Shown here piece after piece: positions 7,722-16,672 of a DNA stretch of 64,000 nucleotides; position 1 is the first letter of the stretch, and every line of letters starts with the position of its first letter. The notes under the pieces were generated by a model that was not told the origin of the DNA, did no database searches, and saw only the letters and a list, made by a program, of their open reading frames with translations. This stretch comes from Streptomyces sp. NBC_01788. GTDB lineage: Bacteria; Actinomycetota; Actinomycetes; Streptomycetales; Streptomycetaceae. The DNA lies in NCBI RefSeq assembly GCF_035917575.1, contig NZ_CP109090.1:3472001-3536000 (forward strand). The letters run 5' to 3'. The position numbers and the translations under genes are program-made.

Positions 7722-9938
7722 TCAGGCCGCCACCGGCTGCTTCCGGTCGGCGGGCTCGGCCGACGCTCCCCCGCCCGCCTCGGCGGCAGCCGCACCCGGC
7801 GCCGGCTTGCGCAGGGTCTTCAGGCCGACCACCAGGGCGGTGGTCACGCACACGCCCGCCGCGATGGCGATCAGGTAGAGGAACGGGTTGCCGATCAGCG
7901 GCACCACGAAGATGCCTCCGTGGGGGGCGCGCAGCGTGGCGCCGAAGACCATCGACAGGGCGCCGGTGAGCGCGCCGCCGACCATCGACGACGGGATGAC
8001 GCGCAGCGGGTCGGCCGCCGCGAAGGGGATGGCGCCCTCGGAGATGAAGGAGGCGCCCAGAACCCAGGCGGCCTTGCCGTTCTCCCGCTCGGTGTGGGTG
8101 AACAGCTTGCCGCGCACGGTCGTCGCCAGGGCCATCGCCAGCGGCGGGACCATGCCGGCCGCCATCACCGCGGCCATGATCTTCATGGCCGAGTCGCTGG
8201 GGTTGGAGACCGCGATACCGGCGGTGGCGAAGGTGTAGGCGACCTTGTTGACCGGACCGCCGAGGTCGAAGCACATCATCAGGCCGAGCAGCGCGCCGAG
8301 CAGGACGGCGTTGGTGCCGGTCAGCCCGTTCAGCCAGTCGGTCATGCCCTTCTGCGCGGTGGCGATGGGCTTGCCGATGACCACGAACATCAGGAACCCG
8401 ACGACCGCCGAGGAGATCAGCGGGATCACCACCACCGGCATGATGCCGCGCAGGGCCGCCGGGATGCGCACCTTCTGGATCGCCATCACGACACCACCGG
8501 CGATCAGACCGGCCGCGAGACCGCCGAGGAAACCGGCGTTGATGGTGAGCGCGATCGAGCCGCCGACGAATCCGGGGACGAGGCCCGGGCGGTCCGCCAT
8601 GCCGTAGGCGATGTAGCCGGCCAGCACCGGGACGAGGAAGGCGAAGGCCACGCCGCCGATCTGGAACAGCAGGGCGGCCCAGCTGTCGGCCTGGGTCCAG
8701 ACGAAGTGGTCCATCACCGACGGCGCCTTGTTGATCTCGTAGCCGCCGATCGCGAACCCGAGGGCGATCAGCAGACCGCCCGCGGCCACGAAGGGAACCA
8801 TGTAACTGACGCCGGACATGAGCCACTTGCGCAGCTTCGTACCGTAGCCCTCGCCCGGCTCGCCGCCCCGCTCGACCGGCGTGCCGCCGGGCGCGGGGGC
8901 CGTGCCGCTCACCTCGCCGCGCGCTGCCTTGGCGCGGACCTCGGTGATCAGTTCGCCGGGACGGTTGATTCCCGCCTTCACGCCGACGTCGATGACCGGC
9001 TTGCCGACGAAGCGGTCCTTGTCGCGTACGGGGACGTCGTGGGCGAAGATCACGCCGTCGGCCGCCGCGATCACCGCCGGGTCGAGCCGGTCGAAGCCGG
9101 CCGAACCCTGGGTCTCGACGACCACCTCGACGCCCGCCTCGCGGCCGGCGTTCTCCAGCGACTCGGCCGCCATGTAGGTGTGCGCGATACCGGTGGGGCA
9201 GGAGGTGACGGCGACGATCCGGAACGGACGGTCGCCGGAAGCGCCGGCGGTACCGGAAGCGCCCGCCGCGGCGGCCGCGTCCGTGGCGGCCGCTTCCGTG
9301 GCGGTCCCGTCCGGTGCCGGGGTCCCGTCCGGTGCCGGGGTCCCGTCCGGTGCCGGGGTCGTGTCGGCCGCCACGGCGCCGGAGGAGGCCGCCCCCGGCG
9401 TCGCGGCGGTGTCTTCGGGGGCGTCCGTCGCCCGCGTGGAGGCGCCCTCGGCGGTCGCGGCGGCGCCCTCGGCACCTGCCGTGGCCTCGCCGGGAGCCTC
9501 GTCCCCGCGGATGAGCGCGGCAGCAGCAGCAGCGTCGTCCACCGAGCGCAGCGCGGAGGTGAACTCGTTGTTCATCAGCTGCCGGGCCAGCGAGGACAGG
9601 ATCTTCAGATGGGCGTCGTCGGCGCCGGCCGGGGCCGCGATCAGGAAGATCAGGTCGGCGGGGCCGTCCGCCGCGCCGAAGTCGATCCCGGCCGCGCTGC
9701 GCCCGAAGGCGAGCGTCGGCTCGGCGACGTGCTCGCTGCGGCAGTGCGGGATGCCGATGCCACCGTCCAGGCCGGTCGGCATCTGCGCCTCGCGGGCGGC
9801 CACGTCGGCCAGGAAGCCCTCCAGGTCGGTCACCCGGCCCTCGGCCACCATCCGTTCGGCGAGGGAGCGCGCCGCCGCTTGCTTGGTGTCGGCGGACAGG
9901 TCGAGGTCGACCAGGTCCGCGGTGATCATGTCGCTCAT
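7722..9938 (-). CDS. fruA: Fructose PTS permease EIIABC
   Basis: A 738-residue enzyme II that imports fructose and phosphorylates it to fructose-1-phosphate. The order is EIIA (phospho-histidine in GIGIPHCRS near residue 65), a long Ala/Thr/Pro linker, EIIB (phospho-cysteine in SCPTGIAHTYMAAE near residue 250), then EIIC with about nine or ten membrane segments. The ATG at 9938 follows a perfect AAGGAG. It is the last gene of fruR-fruK-fruA, 154 bases after fruK, and is followed by a terminator. The linker contains a three-copy hexapeptide repeat. Induction by fructose-1-phosphate through FruR is the expected control. Confidence 0.95.
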   Translation of the reverse strand: MSDMITADLVDLDLSADTKQAAARSLAERMVAEGRVTDLEGFLADVAAREAQMPTGLDGGIGIPHCRSEHVAEPTLAFGRSAAGIDFGAADGPADLIFLIAAPAGADDAHLKILSSLARQLMNNEFTSALRSVDDAAAAAALIRGDEAPGEATAGAEGAAATAEGASTRATDAPEDTAATPGAASSGAVAADTTPAPDGTPAPDGTPAPDGTATEAAATDAAAAAGASGTAGASGDRPFRIVAVTSCPTGIAHTYMAAESLENAGREAGVEVVVETQGSAGFDRLDPAVIAAADGVIFAHDVPVRDKDRFVGKPVIDVGVKAGINRPGELITEVRAKAARGEVSGTAPAPGGTPVERGGEPGEGYGTKLRKWLMSGVSYMVPFVAAGGLLIALGFAIGGYEINKAPSVMDHFVWTQADSWAALLFQIGGVAFAFLVPVLAGYIAYGMADRPGLVPGFVGGSIALTINAGFLGGLAAGLIAGGVVMAIQKVRIPAALRGIMPVVVIPLISSAVVGFLMFVVIGKPIATAQKGMTDWLNGLTGTNAVLLGALLGLMMCFDLGGPVNKVAYTFATAGIAVSNPSDSAMKIMAAVMAAGMVPPLAMALATTVRGKLFTHTERENGKAAWVLGASFISEGAIPFAAADPLRVIPSSMVGGALTGALSMVFGATLRAPHGGIFVVPLIGNPFLYLIAIAAGVCVTTALVVGLKTLRKPAPGAAAAEAGGGASAEPADRKQPVAA
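9303..9356. repeat. Three 18-bp tandem repeats in the fruA linker
   Basis: Three consecutive identical 18-bp units at 9303-9320, 9321-9338 and 9339-9356 encode PAPDGT three times in the flexible EIIA-EIIB linker. The copy number probably varies between strains without changing function. Confidence 0.85.
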
Positions 9939-10092
9939 CGCGGGCTCCTTAGCGCGCGTATCGCCCGGTCACTGAGATGGGCGGGGGTGGGGACGGGGGA
10001 GGTGAGGGGAGAGTGGGGAGTGCGGGGAGAGTCGTCAGGGGTGCGGGCCGTGGGAGGCGTCGTACGGCACCGGGTGCGGGGCGGGCGGCCGG

Positions 10093-11040
10093 TCATGTCA
10101 CCGGCTCCGTCAGCGCGCGGTCCACCGGCACGTCCGGTGTGACGGTCACCGCCGCCGGGTCCAGGTCGGCGGGGGTCGGCATCAGGCTGCCCGGCAGCTG
10201 GACGGCGGCCGCGCCGTGGGCGACGGCGAGAGCGAGGGCCTCCGGACCGGTGCCGCCGGCGATCAGGAACCCGGCGAGGGAGGAGTCGCCGGCCCCGACG
10301 TTGCTGCGGACGGCGTCCACGCGCGCGCTGCCGAACCAGGCGCCCGCGTCGTCGACGAGCAACTGTCCGTCGGCGCCCAGGCTCGCGAGCACGGTGCGCG
10401 CGCCGAGTCCGCGCAGTTCCTCGGCCGCCTTCACCGCGTCGCCGACCGTCGCCAGCGAGCGCCCGACGGCCTCGGCGAGTTCCGCGGCGTTCGGCTTGAC
10501 CAGGTCCGGGCCCTCGCGCAGCGCCTCGAGCAACGCGGGCCCGGAGGTGTCCAGGGCGATGCGCACACCGGCCGCGTGCGCCTGCGCGACCAGGTCGGCG
10601 TACCAGGACGGTGCGAGTCCCCGGGGCAGGCTGCCGCAGCACGCGATCCAGTCGGCGCCGCGCGACTGCCGCCGCACGGTCTCCAGCAGCAACTCCTGCT
10701 CTTCCGCCGAGAGTTCAGGACCCGGTGCGTTGATCTTCGTCAGGACGCCGTCGGCCTCCGCGAGCGCGATGTTCGAGCGGGTGGCCCCGGCGACCGGCAC
10801 CGGCGCGACGTCGATGCCCTGTGCGTCGAGCAGTTCCGCGACGAGTGCGCCCGGTGCGCCGCCCAGGGGAAGGACGACGACCGTGCGCTGCCCGGCGGCC
10901 GCGACGGCGCGCGAGACGTTCACGCCCTTGCCGCCCGGGTCCATGCGCTCGCCGGTGGCCCGGACGACCTGGCCGCGTTCGAGCGCGGGGACCTCGTAGG
11001 TGCGGTCCAGGGAGGGGTTGGGGGTGACGGTGACGATCAT
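10093..11040 (-). CDS. fruK: 1-phosphofructokinase
   Basis: A 315-residue PfkB-family sugar kinase. It converts fructose-1-phosphate made by FruA to fructose-1,6-bisphosphate in the cytoplasm. The N-terminus MIVTVTPNPSLDRTYEV and the glycine motif MDPGGKGVNVSRAVAAAG are typical of 1-phosphofructokinases. The C-terminal PfkB signature with the catalytic Asp is present in NVGAGDSSLAGFLIAG. The start ATG overlaps the fruR stop by four bases, indicating translational coupling. Confidence 0.93.
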   Translation of the reverse strand: MIVTVTPNPSLDRTYEVPALERGQVVRATGERMDPGGKGVNVSRAVAAAGQRTVVVLPLGGAPGALVAELLDAQGIDVAPVPVAGATRSNIALAEADGVLTKINAPGPELSAEEQELLLETVRRQSRGADWIACCGSLPRGLAPSWYADLVAQAHAAGVRIALDTSGPALLEALREGPDLVKPNAAELAEAVGRSLATVGDAVKAAEELRGLGARTVLASLGADGQLLVDDAGAWFGSARVDAVRSNVGAGDSSLAGFLIAGGTGPEALALAVAHGAAAVQLPGSLMPTPADLDPAAVTVTPDVPVDRALTEPVT

Positions 11041-11798
11041 GCGCGTACTACTTCCGTGCCGCCGCGCTCGATGGCGGCCGCGTCTTCGGGACTCAATCCG
11101 CTGTCGGTGATCAGCAGGTCCACGTCGTCCAGACCGCCGAAGCGGGCGAAGTGCTCCTGGCCGTGCTTGGCGGAGTCGGCGAGCAGCACCACACGGCGGG
11201 CGGCGGCCATCGCCGCGCGCTTCACCGCGGCCTCGGCGAGGTCGGGGGTGGTCAGACCGTGTTCGGCGGAGAAGCCGTTGGCGGCGACGAACAGCACGTC
11301 GGCGCGGATCTCGCCGTAGGCCCGCAGCGCCCAGGCGTCCACGGCGGCACGCGTGCGGTTGCGCACCCGCCCGCCCACGAGGTGGAGCTGGAGGCCGGGG
11401 TGGTCCGCGAGGCGGGCCGCGATCGGCAGGGAGTGCGTGACGACGGTGAGCGAGGCCTCCAGGGGCAGGGCGGCGGCCACACGGGCCACCGTCGTGCCGG
11501 CGTCGAGGATCAGCGTGCCCTCGGCCGGCAGTTCGGCCAGGGCCGCCTTGGCGATGCGGTCCTTCTCGTCGGCTGCGGTGGACTCGCGCTCGGTGAGGTC
11601 CGGCTCGAAGTCGAGACGGCCGGCCGGGATGGCGCCGCCGTGCACCCTGCGCAGCAGGCCCGCGCGGTCGAGGGCCTTCAGGTCGCGGCGGATCGTCTCC
11701 GCCGTCACCTGGAACTCCTCGGCGAGCGACACGACGTCCACGCGGCCGCCGTCCCTGGCGAGCCGGAGGATCTCCTGCTGCCGCTCCGGTGCGTACAT
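11037..11798 (-). CDS. fruR: DeoR-family repressor of the fructose operon
   Basis: A 253-residue DeoR/GlpR-type regulator. The N-terminal winged helix includes RQQEILRLARDGGRVDVVSL and the DeoR signature TAETIRRDLKALDRAGLLRRVHGGA. The C-terminal sugar-phosphate sensor has DAGTTVARVAAAL and the VADVLFVAANGF-like segment. Being first in the operon with fruK and fruA, it most likely senses fructose-1-phosphate and autoregulates. A 10-bp inverted repeat sits just upstream of its start codon. The assignment as FruR rests on operon context. Confidence 0.88.
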   Translation of the reverse strand: MYAPERQQEILRLARDGGRVDVVSLAEEFQVTAETIRRDLKALDRAGLLRRVHGGAIPAGRLDFEPDLTERESTAADEKDRIAKAALAELPAEGTLILDAGTTVARVAAALPLEASLTVVTHSLPIAARLADHPGLQLHLVGGRVRNRTRAAVDAWALRAYGEIRADVLFVAANGFSAEHGLTTPDLAEAAVKRAAMAAARRVVLLADSAKHGQEHFARFGGLDDVDLLITDSGLSPEDAAAIERGGTEVVRA

Positions 11799-11817
11799 GT
11801 CCGTCCGCCTCCGACTG

Positions 11818-11886
11818 ATGCCCGAACTTGTGGTTTCTCCTCGGAGCGTACGCCGAGACGTCGGGGAAGTAAACAGGTTCGGGCAT
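11818..11886 (-). promoter_or_regulatory. Inverted repeats upstream of fruR, probable operators
   Basis: ATGCCCGAAC (11818-11827) and its exact reverse complement GTTCGGGCAT (11877-11886) lie 49 bases apart in the fruR leader, starting 20 bases before the start codon. The spacing of about 59 bases centre to centre would allow looping by an oligomeric DeoR-type repressor. Confidence 0.5.
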
Positions 11887-12013
11887 CGAACCGGGCATGA
11901 ACGGACTTCCGGTTGCGTCCGGGTCACGGTGAGCCCACGGCACCGCTCGTGCGCCGGACAGGCCCAGCGCCACCCACACGCCGAGAGGCCCAATGCCACC
12001 CACACACGCCGAA

Positions 12014-12064
12014 GGGCCCGGCACCACTCGGGGACACTTAGTGTCCCACTCGGGTGCCGGGCCC
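12014..12064. terminator. Long hairpin downstream of the DHA2 transporter
   Basis: The outer stem GGGCCCGGCACC (12014-12025) pairs with GGTGCCGGGCCC (12053-12064). The inner stem GGGACAC/GTGTCCC (12031-12047) has loop TTA. A symmetric ACTCG/ACTCG internal loop separates the two stems. It lies 23 bases beyond the stop of the minus-strand transporter. Confidence 0.8.
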
Positions 12065-12086
12065 CCTCGGCCCTCGTTCGCGCAGG

Positions 12087-13676
12087 TCAGCCCACCAGCT
12101 CGCCCGTCCGCTCCGCCACCGCGGAACGCTCCCCGGCCTCCCCCGTCTCCCCGGCCTCACCGGCGCCCTCCGCCTCCCGGCCCGGCCGCTTGGGCAGGGC
12201 CGACATCAGGACGAAGATGACGCCCAGCACCGCCGCCACCCACACCAGCGCGTGCTGGAAGGCGTTGACGAAGGCGGGGCCGACCTCGGCCGGGGTCAGA
12301 CGGTCGCCGATGACCCCGAAGAAGACCACCGACACCAGGCCGAGCCCCAGCGCGTTGCCCATCTGCTGCACGGTGTTGATCAGCCCGGACGCCGAACCGG
12401 CGTGCTCGCGCGGGACCTCCGAGAGCACCGCGTCGGTCAGCGGCGCCACGATCAGGCCCATGCCCAGGCCCATGACGACCAGCGGGAGCGCCATCTGCCA
12501 GGGGGCGATGTGCAGGCCGTACCGCTCGGACTCCGCGATGTAGAGCAGGACGCCGACCGCCATCACCAGCGCGCCCGCCTGGAGCACCTTGCGTCCGAAG
12601 CGCGGGACCAGCTTCTGCACGGAGACCCCGGCCGCGACGGACACGGCGATCGAGAACGGCACGCCCGTCAGGCCCGCCCGCAGCGGGCTCCAGTGCAGGC
12701 CGACCTGCATGTACAGCGTCCAGACCAGGAAGAACACGCCCAGCGCGACACCGAAGACGGTCTGCACCGCGATGCCCGCGGCGAAGCTCTTCACCCGGAA
12801 CAGCGACAGTTCGATGAGCGGCGAGCCGTCCCGCGCCGCCTTGCTCCGCTCGTACGCCACCAGCGCCGCGAAGACCACCAGCGCGCCCGCCATCGAGAGG
12901 TACCCCCACAGCGGCCAGCCCAGCTCGCGGCCCCGGGTCAGCGGGTAGAGCAGCATCAGCAGGCCCAGGGTGACCAGGGCGGCACCCACGAGGTCCAGCT
13001 TCAGTGCCCGGGGCGCCTTGGACTCGCTGATGAAACGGTTGCCGAGGACGAGGGCCAGGACGCCGACCGGCAGGTTGATCAGGAAGATCGGCCGCCACTC
13101 CAGCCCGAACAGGTTCCACTCGGTGAGCAACGCGCCGAGCAGCGGGCCGGAGACCGCGCCCAGACCGACGATCGCGCCGAACAGGCCGAAGACCTTGCCG
13201 CGTTCGTGCGCCGGGAAGGTGGCGTGCACGATCGACAGCACCTGCGGGACCATCATCGCCGCCATGGCGCCCTGCAGGATGCGGGCGGCGACCAGCATCT
13301 CGGGGTTCGCGGCGAAGCCGCACAGCGCGGAGGCGACGGTGAAGCCGGCGATGCCGAGGAGGAACAGCCGCTTGCGGCCGTGGATGTCGCCGAGCCGGCC
13401 GCCGGTGATCAGACCGGCCGCGAAGGCGAGGGCGTACCCGGCGGTGATCCACTGGATCTGGCTGAAGGACGCGCCGGCGTCCCGCTGGATGGACGGAATC
13501 GCGATGTTGACGATCGTGACGTCCACGAGGTCCATGAAGGCCGCGGTCATCACGATCGCCAGGGCGAACCAGCGACGGCGGTCGGCGGGCGGGGCCGAGG
13601 CCGGCGTCGTGGTCGAGTTCGGGACCTGCGTCGGGACCGGGGCCGGGCCGTCGGCAGGGGTTTCGGTGGAGGACAT
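12087..13676 (-). CDS. DHA2-family (14-helix) MFS drug exporter
   Basis: A 529-residue membrane protein with about fourteen hydrophobic segments after a soluble Pro/Thr-rich N-terminus. It carries DHA2 signatures: the motif MTAAFMDLVDVTIVNIAIPS in helix 1, GRLGDIHGRKRLFL in the 2-3 loop, and the helix-5 motif GLGAVSGPLLGALL. It would export hydrophobic drugs in exchange for protons. It is divergent from the WYL regulator at 13739, with a 62-base shared promoter region containing an imperfect palindrome, so that regulator probably controls it. The C-terminus is Glu/Gly-rich. Confidence 0.9.
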   Translation of the reverse strand: MSSTETPADGPAPVPTQVPNSTTTPASAPPADRRRWFALAIVMTAAFMDLVDVTIVNIAIPSIQRDAGASFSQIQWITAGYALAFAAGLITGGRLGDIHGRKRLFLLGIAGFTVASALCGFAANPEMLVAARILQGAMAAMMVPQVLSIVHATFPAHERGKVFGLFGAIVGLGAVSGPLLGALLTEWNLFGLEWRPIFLINLPVGVLALVLGNRFISESKAPRALKLDLVGAALVTLGLLMLLYPLTRGRELGWPLWGYLSMAGALVVFAALVAYERSKAARDGSPLIELSLFRVKSFAAGIAVQTVFGVALGVFFLVWTLYMQVGLHWSPLRAGLTGVPFSIAVSVAAGVSVQKLVPRFGRKVLQAGALVMAVGVLLYIAESERYGLHIAPWQMALPLVVMGLGMGLIVAPLTDAVLSEVPREHAGSASGLINTVQQMGNALGLGLVSVVFFGVIGDRLTPAEVGPAFVNAFQHALVWVAAVLGVIFVLMSALPKRPGREAEGAGEAGETGEAGERSAVAERTGELVG

Positions 13677-13697
13677 GCCGCCACACTACGCAGGCCT

Positions 13698-13716
13698 TAG
13701 GTCAGATCATGTCCTA
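13698..13716. promoter_or_regulatory. Imperfect palindrome in the divergent promoter
   Basis: TAGG-T-CA-N5-TG-T-CCTA (13698-13716) pairs at six of the eight outer positions. It sits midway between the divergent DHA2 exporter and WYL regulator starts, the expected place for an operator of that regulator. Confidence 0.35.
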
Positions 13717-13738
13717 GTTCTACGGCATTCTCGTATGT

Positions 13739-14788
13739 ATGACGACGGACACTCCGGCCCGGCTCCTCCAGCTCCTGTCCCTCCTCCAGACCCCCCGGGA
13801 GTGGCCCGGCGGTGAACTCGCCGAGCGGCTCAGGGTGTCCCGGCGCACGGTCCGGCGGGACATCGACCGGCTGCGTGAGCTGGGCTATCCGGTGCAGGCG
13901 ACCAAGGGGGCCGACGGCGGCTACCGGCTGGTCGCGGGCAAGGCCATGCCGCCCCTCGTACTCGACGACGAGGAGGCGGTGGCGATCGCGGTCGGGCTGC
14001 GCGCGGGAGCCGGGCACGCGATCGAGGGCATGGACGAGGCGTCGGTACGGGCGCTGGCGAAGCTGGAGCAGGTGCTGCCGACCCGGCTGCGGCACCGCGT
14101 CTCCACACTTCAGGCCGCGACGACCCCGCTGACCAGCGGGGACGGGGCGAGTGTCGCCACGGAGACGCTCACCGTCATGGCCTCCGCGGTGGCGGGGTAC
14201 GAGCGGCTGCGGTTCGCGTACCGGGCCGGCGACGGAGCCGTGTCGCGGCGACTGACCGAGCCGTACCGGCTCGTGTCGACCGGCCGGCGCTGGTACCTCG
14301 TGGCGTACGACCTGGACCGGGCGGACTGGCGGACGTTCCGTGTCGACCGGGTGAGCGAGCCCTTCGCCACCGGTGCGCGGTTCACTCCGCGGGAGCTGCC
14401 GACGGGGAGCGCGGCCGAGTACCTCCGGCAGTCGATGTACCAGCGGCAGGAGACCTACACGTTCACGGTGACCTTCACCGATCCGGCCGAGGCGGTCGCG
14501 GCGCGGCTGCCCGCGTGGCTCGGCCCGCTGGAGCCCCTCGACACGGGCGGGTGCCGGCTGCGGGCCACGGTCGGCGACAAGGTGGAGTGGCTCGCGGTGC
14601 GGCTGGCGATGCTGGGCTACGAGTTCACGGTGCTGGAACCTGATGAACTCGTGCAGTGCGTACGGCGGTTGGGCGCACGGCTGACGCGGGCCGGCGGGGG
14701 CGCCGCAGAGCAAGGAGAGGGCCCGGCGGCGCAACGGGAGGGCGGGGCGGCCGTCTTGTCCTCCGGTCTCACGGAGGAGGTTCCGTAG
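13739..14788 (+). CDS. HTH-WYL transcriptional regulator
   Basis: A 349-residue YafY/PafC-like regulator. The N-terminal winged helix has LLQLLSLLQTPREWPGGELA and the recognition segment VSRRTVRRDIDRLRELGYPV. The middle WYL domain runs from about residue 150, with the WYL-equivalent RRWYLVAYDLDRADWRTFRVDR region split over two strands. The C-terminal WCX-like extension ends at LVQCVRRLGARL. WYL domains bind nucleic acids or small ligands. Its divergent placement next to the drug exporter suggests local control of that gene. The last 35 residues are Gly/Glu-rich. Confidence 0.85.
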   Translation: MTTDTPARLLQLLSLLQTPREWPGGELAERLRVSRRTVRRDIDRLRELGYPVQATKGADGGYRLVAGKAMPPLVLDDEEAVAIAVGLRAGAGHAIEGMDEASVRALAKLEQVLPTRLRHRVSTLQAATTPLTSGDGASVATETLTVMASAVAGYERLRFAYRAGDGAVSRRLTEPYRLVSTGRRWYLVAYDLDRADWRTFRVDRVSEPFATGARFTPRELPTGSAAEYLRQSMYQRQETYTFTVTFTDPAEAVAARLPAWLGPLEPLDTGGCRLRATVGDKVEWLAVRLAMLGYEFTVLEPDELVQCVRRLGARLTRAGGGAAEQGEGPAAQREGGAAVLSSGLTEEVP

Positions 14789-14810
14789 GCCGGCTCGCGC
14801 CCACGCCCCT

Positions 14811-14887
14811 TCTCCGGACCGTGCCCGGAGGGCAGAAGTGGAGCCGGGCTCCGGCGCCCCGGGGGGAGAGGCGCCGAAACCCGGCTC
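14811..14887. terminator. Two hairpins after the WYL gene
   Basis: CTCCGG/CCGGAG (14811-14830) is followed by a larger hairpin with GAGCCGGG (14841-14848) and CGGCGCC (14852-14858) pairing with GGCGCCG (14870-14876) and CCCGGCTC (14880-14887). It separates the WYL gene from the convergent hrdD. Confidence 0.6.
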
Positions 14888-15235
14888 TGGGAAGGTCCCG
14901 GCGCCGGGGGGGAGTGCGTCGGGACGTGGCTCTGGACATCTGTGCGTCCCCGAGGGGGGACGGGCCCGGTCCGGTGGACGGAACCGTCCGGGAACCGAAC
15001 TCCTGGGCTCGGAAAGGTTGTTCCCGTGCCCTCGCTGCTTCAAGCGACGGTACACGGCCATGTTTGCGCGCCCTTTCGCCACCCGGCGTACGCGGTCGCC
15101 CGGCGCACCGTCGGCCTCACGCGCCCGGTCTCACCACACCCCGGCCAGGTTGCCCGCCCGGACAACCGTGAGCCGTGACGACGGCGCGGGCACGTCCCTG
15201 GACGAATCCATGGCCGGATCCCGCTCGGAACAGCC
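14888..15235. other. Intergenic region between terminator and hrdD
   Basis: About 350 bases downstream of hrdD. Open frames here have no recognisable protein features. No RNA gene was seen. Confidence 0.4.
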
Positions 15236-16234
15236 TCACGCCGCCGCGTCGAAGCCGGTGTCGCGGGCCAGCTTCTTCAGTTCCAGCAGCGCGTGCTTCT
15301 CGATCTGGCGGATGCGTTCACGCGTCAGGCCGTGCTCCTTGCCGACCTCGGTCAGCGTACGCTCGCGGCCGTCCTCTATGCCGTACCGCATCTTGATGAT
15401 CGAGGCAGTGCGCTGGTCGAGGCGGCCGATGAGGTCGTCGAGCTCCTCGCTGCGCAGCAGCGTCATGACCGACTGCTCCGGCGAGACGGCGGAGGTGTCC
15501 TCCAGCAGGTCCCCGAACTGGGTCTCGCCCTCGTCGTCCACCGACATGTTCAGCGAGACCGGGTCGCGGGCCCAGTCGAGAACGTCCGAGACACGCTCGG
15601 GCGTCGAGCCGAGCTCCGCGGCTATCTCCGCGGGCTCCGGGTCGCGGCCGTGCTCGCGGTTGAACTCGCGCTGGACACGGCGGATGCGGCCCAGCTCCTC
15701 CACCAGGTGGACGGGCAGCCGGATGGTGCGGGACTGGTCGGCTATCGAGCGCGTGATCGCCTGGCGGATCCACCATGTGGCGTAGGTCGAGAACTTGAAG
15801 CCCTTGCGGTAGTCGAACTTCTCCACCGCGCGCACCAGGCCCGCGTTGCCCTCCTGGACCAGGTCCAGCAGGGGCAGGCCGCTGCGCGGGTAGCGTCGGG
15901 CGACCGCGACGACCAGGCGCAGGTTGGAGCGGATGAAGACGTCCTTGGCCCGCTCCCCCTGGGCCACCAGGGCCCGGAGTTCCTCGTCGGCGGCGTCCGC
16001 CTTCGTCCCTTCGTGCCCGTCGAGGATCTGCTGCGCGAACACACCCGCTTCGATGATCTGGGACAGCTCGACCTCCTTGGCGGCGTCGAGCAGCGGTGTA
16101 CGCGCGATCTCGTCGAGATACATGCCGACCAGGTCGCGATCGGCGATCTCGCCGCCATGGGCGCGAACACTGCTTGCCGCGTTCGCCGTCTCGCCGGTGG
16201 CGGACTGACGACGGGCGACGGCACGGGTTGCCAT
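15236..16234 (-). CDS. hrdD: RNA polymerase principal-like sigma factor HrdD
   Basis: A 332-residue group 2 sigma-70 factor. It has the region 1.2 motif DLVGMYLDEIARTPLLD. Regions 2.1-2.4 are nearly identical to the principal sigma factor (DLVQEGNAGLVRAVEKFDYR, then FSTYATWWIRQAITR). Region 3 follows, and region 4 ends with GLTRERIRQIEKHALLELKK. Region 1.1 and the long acidic insert of HrdB are absent. The length of 332 matches HrdD of other Streptomyces as remembered. The ATG at 16234 follows AAGGGAG. HrdD is dispensable and stress-linked in studied species. A SigR-type promoter is present upstream. Confidence 0.9.
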   Translation of the reverse strand: MATRAVARRQSATGETANAASSVRAHGGEIADRDLVGMYLDEIARTPLLDAAKEVELSQIIEAGVFAQQILDGHEGTKADAADEELRALVAQGERAKDVFIRSNLRLVVAVARRYPRSGLPLLDLVQEGNAGLVRAVEKFDYRKGFKFSTYATWWIRQAITRSIADQSRTIRLPVHLVEELGRIRRVQREFNREHGRDPEPAEIAAELGSTPERVSDVLDWARDPVSLNMSVDDEGETQFGDLLEDTSAVSPEQSVMTLLRSEELDDLIGRLDQRTASIIKMRYGIEDGRERTLTEVGKEHGLTRERIRQIEKHALLELKKLARDTGFDAAA

Positions 16235-16327
16235 GCGTGCTCCCTTGCGATGGTGGGTCAGCGGGTGGTCCTTCAGATGCTCGGCACCTGCCTCGGAACT
16301 CTCCTCGGGTGCCCGGCATCCGATGGA

Positions 16328-16357
16328 AACAACGACTGGAATCCGGACAGAATTCCC
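16328..16357 (-). promoter_or_regulatory. SigR-type promoter of hrdD
   Basis: On the minus strand GGGAAT (16357-16352) is followed after 18 bases by GTTGTT (16333-16328), an exact fit to GGGAAT-N18-GTT. A transcript would have a leader of about 90 bases before the hrdD ATG. SigR control of hrdD is established in S. coelicolor. Nothing else was recognised in the rest of the 438-base region between hrdD and the dioxygenase gene. Confidence 0.7.
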
Positions 16358-16672
16358 AACCCGCCCGCCAATTTTCTGATCATGCAGTACCCTGTCTCGC
16401 CACAGCCGTCGAACTCTGCCGTCGACGGCTATGGAACCGCAGGTCAGGGCGGCGCCGAGGGGCGTCCCGGATCCTTCACGGACCCCGCCGGTCGCCCCGG
16501 ATGCGAGACCCCACTCACACCGATGGCGCCACTTCAGGGAAGAGCGTCCTCTTCGACCACCTTCCACCCTGATGGACGAATCGCACTCGCGGAAGGTTGC
16601 CGCAAACCCGGACTCTCGGGAAAATCCAAGATTCTCCACACCCTCGTCTTACGCAGCGGGGGCGCGCGTGTC

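Noticed and set aside
9303..9356. Regulatory meaning of the three 18-bp repeats
   Set aside because: They are in frame within the fruA linker and encode a repeated flexible hexapeptide.
7641..10142. 833-codon plus-strand frame opposite fruA
   Set aside because: Antisense shadow of the PTS gene, rich in His/Arg/Gly with no recognisable domain, while the minus strand encodes a textbook EIIABC.
12054..13700. Plus-strand frame opposite the DHA2 exporter
   Set aside because: Antisense frame lacking hydrophobic segments or motifs.
13697..15082. Minus-strand frame over the WYL gene and downstream region
   Set aside because: Mostly antisense of the WYL gene; the part beyond it is Pro/Arg-rich without RBS or motifs.
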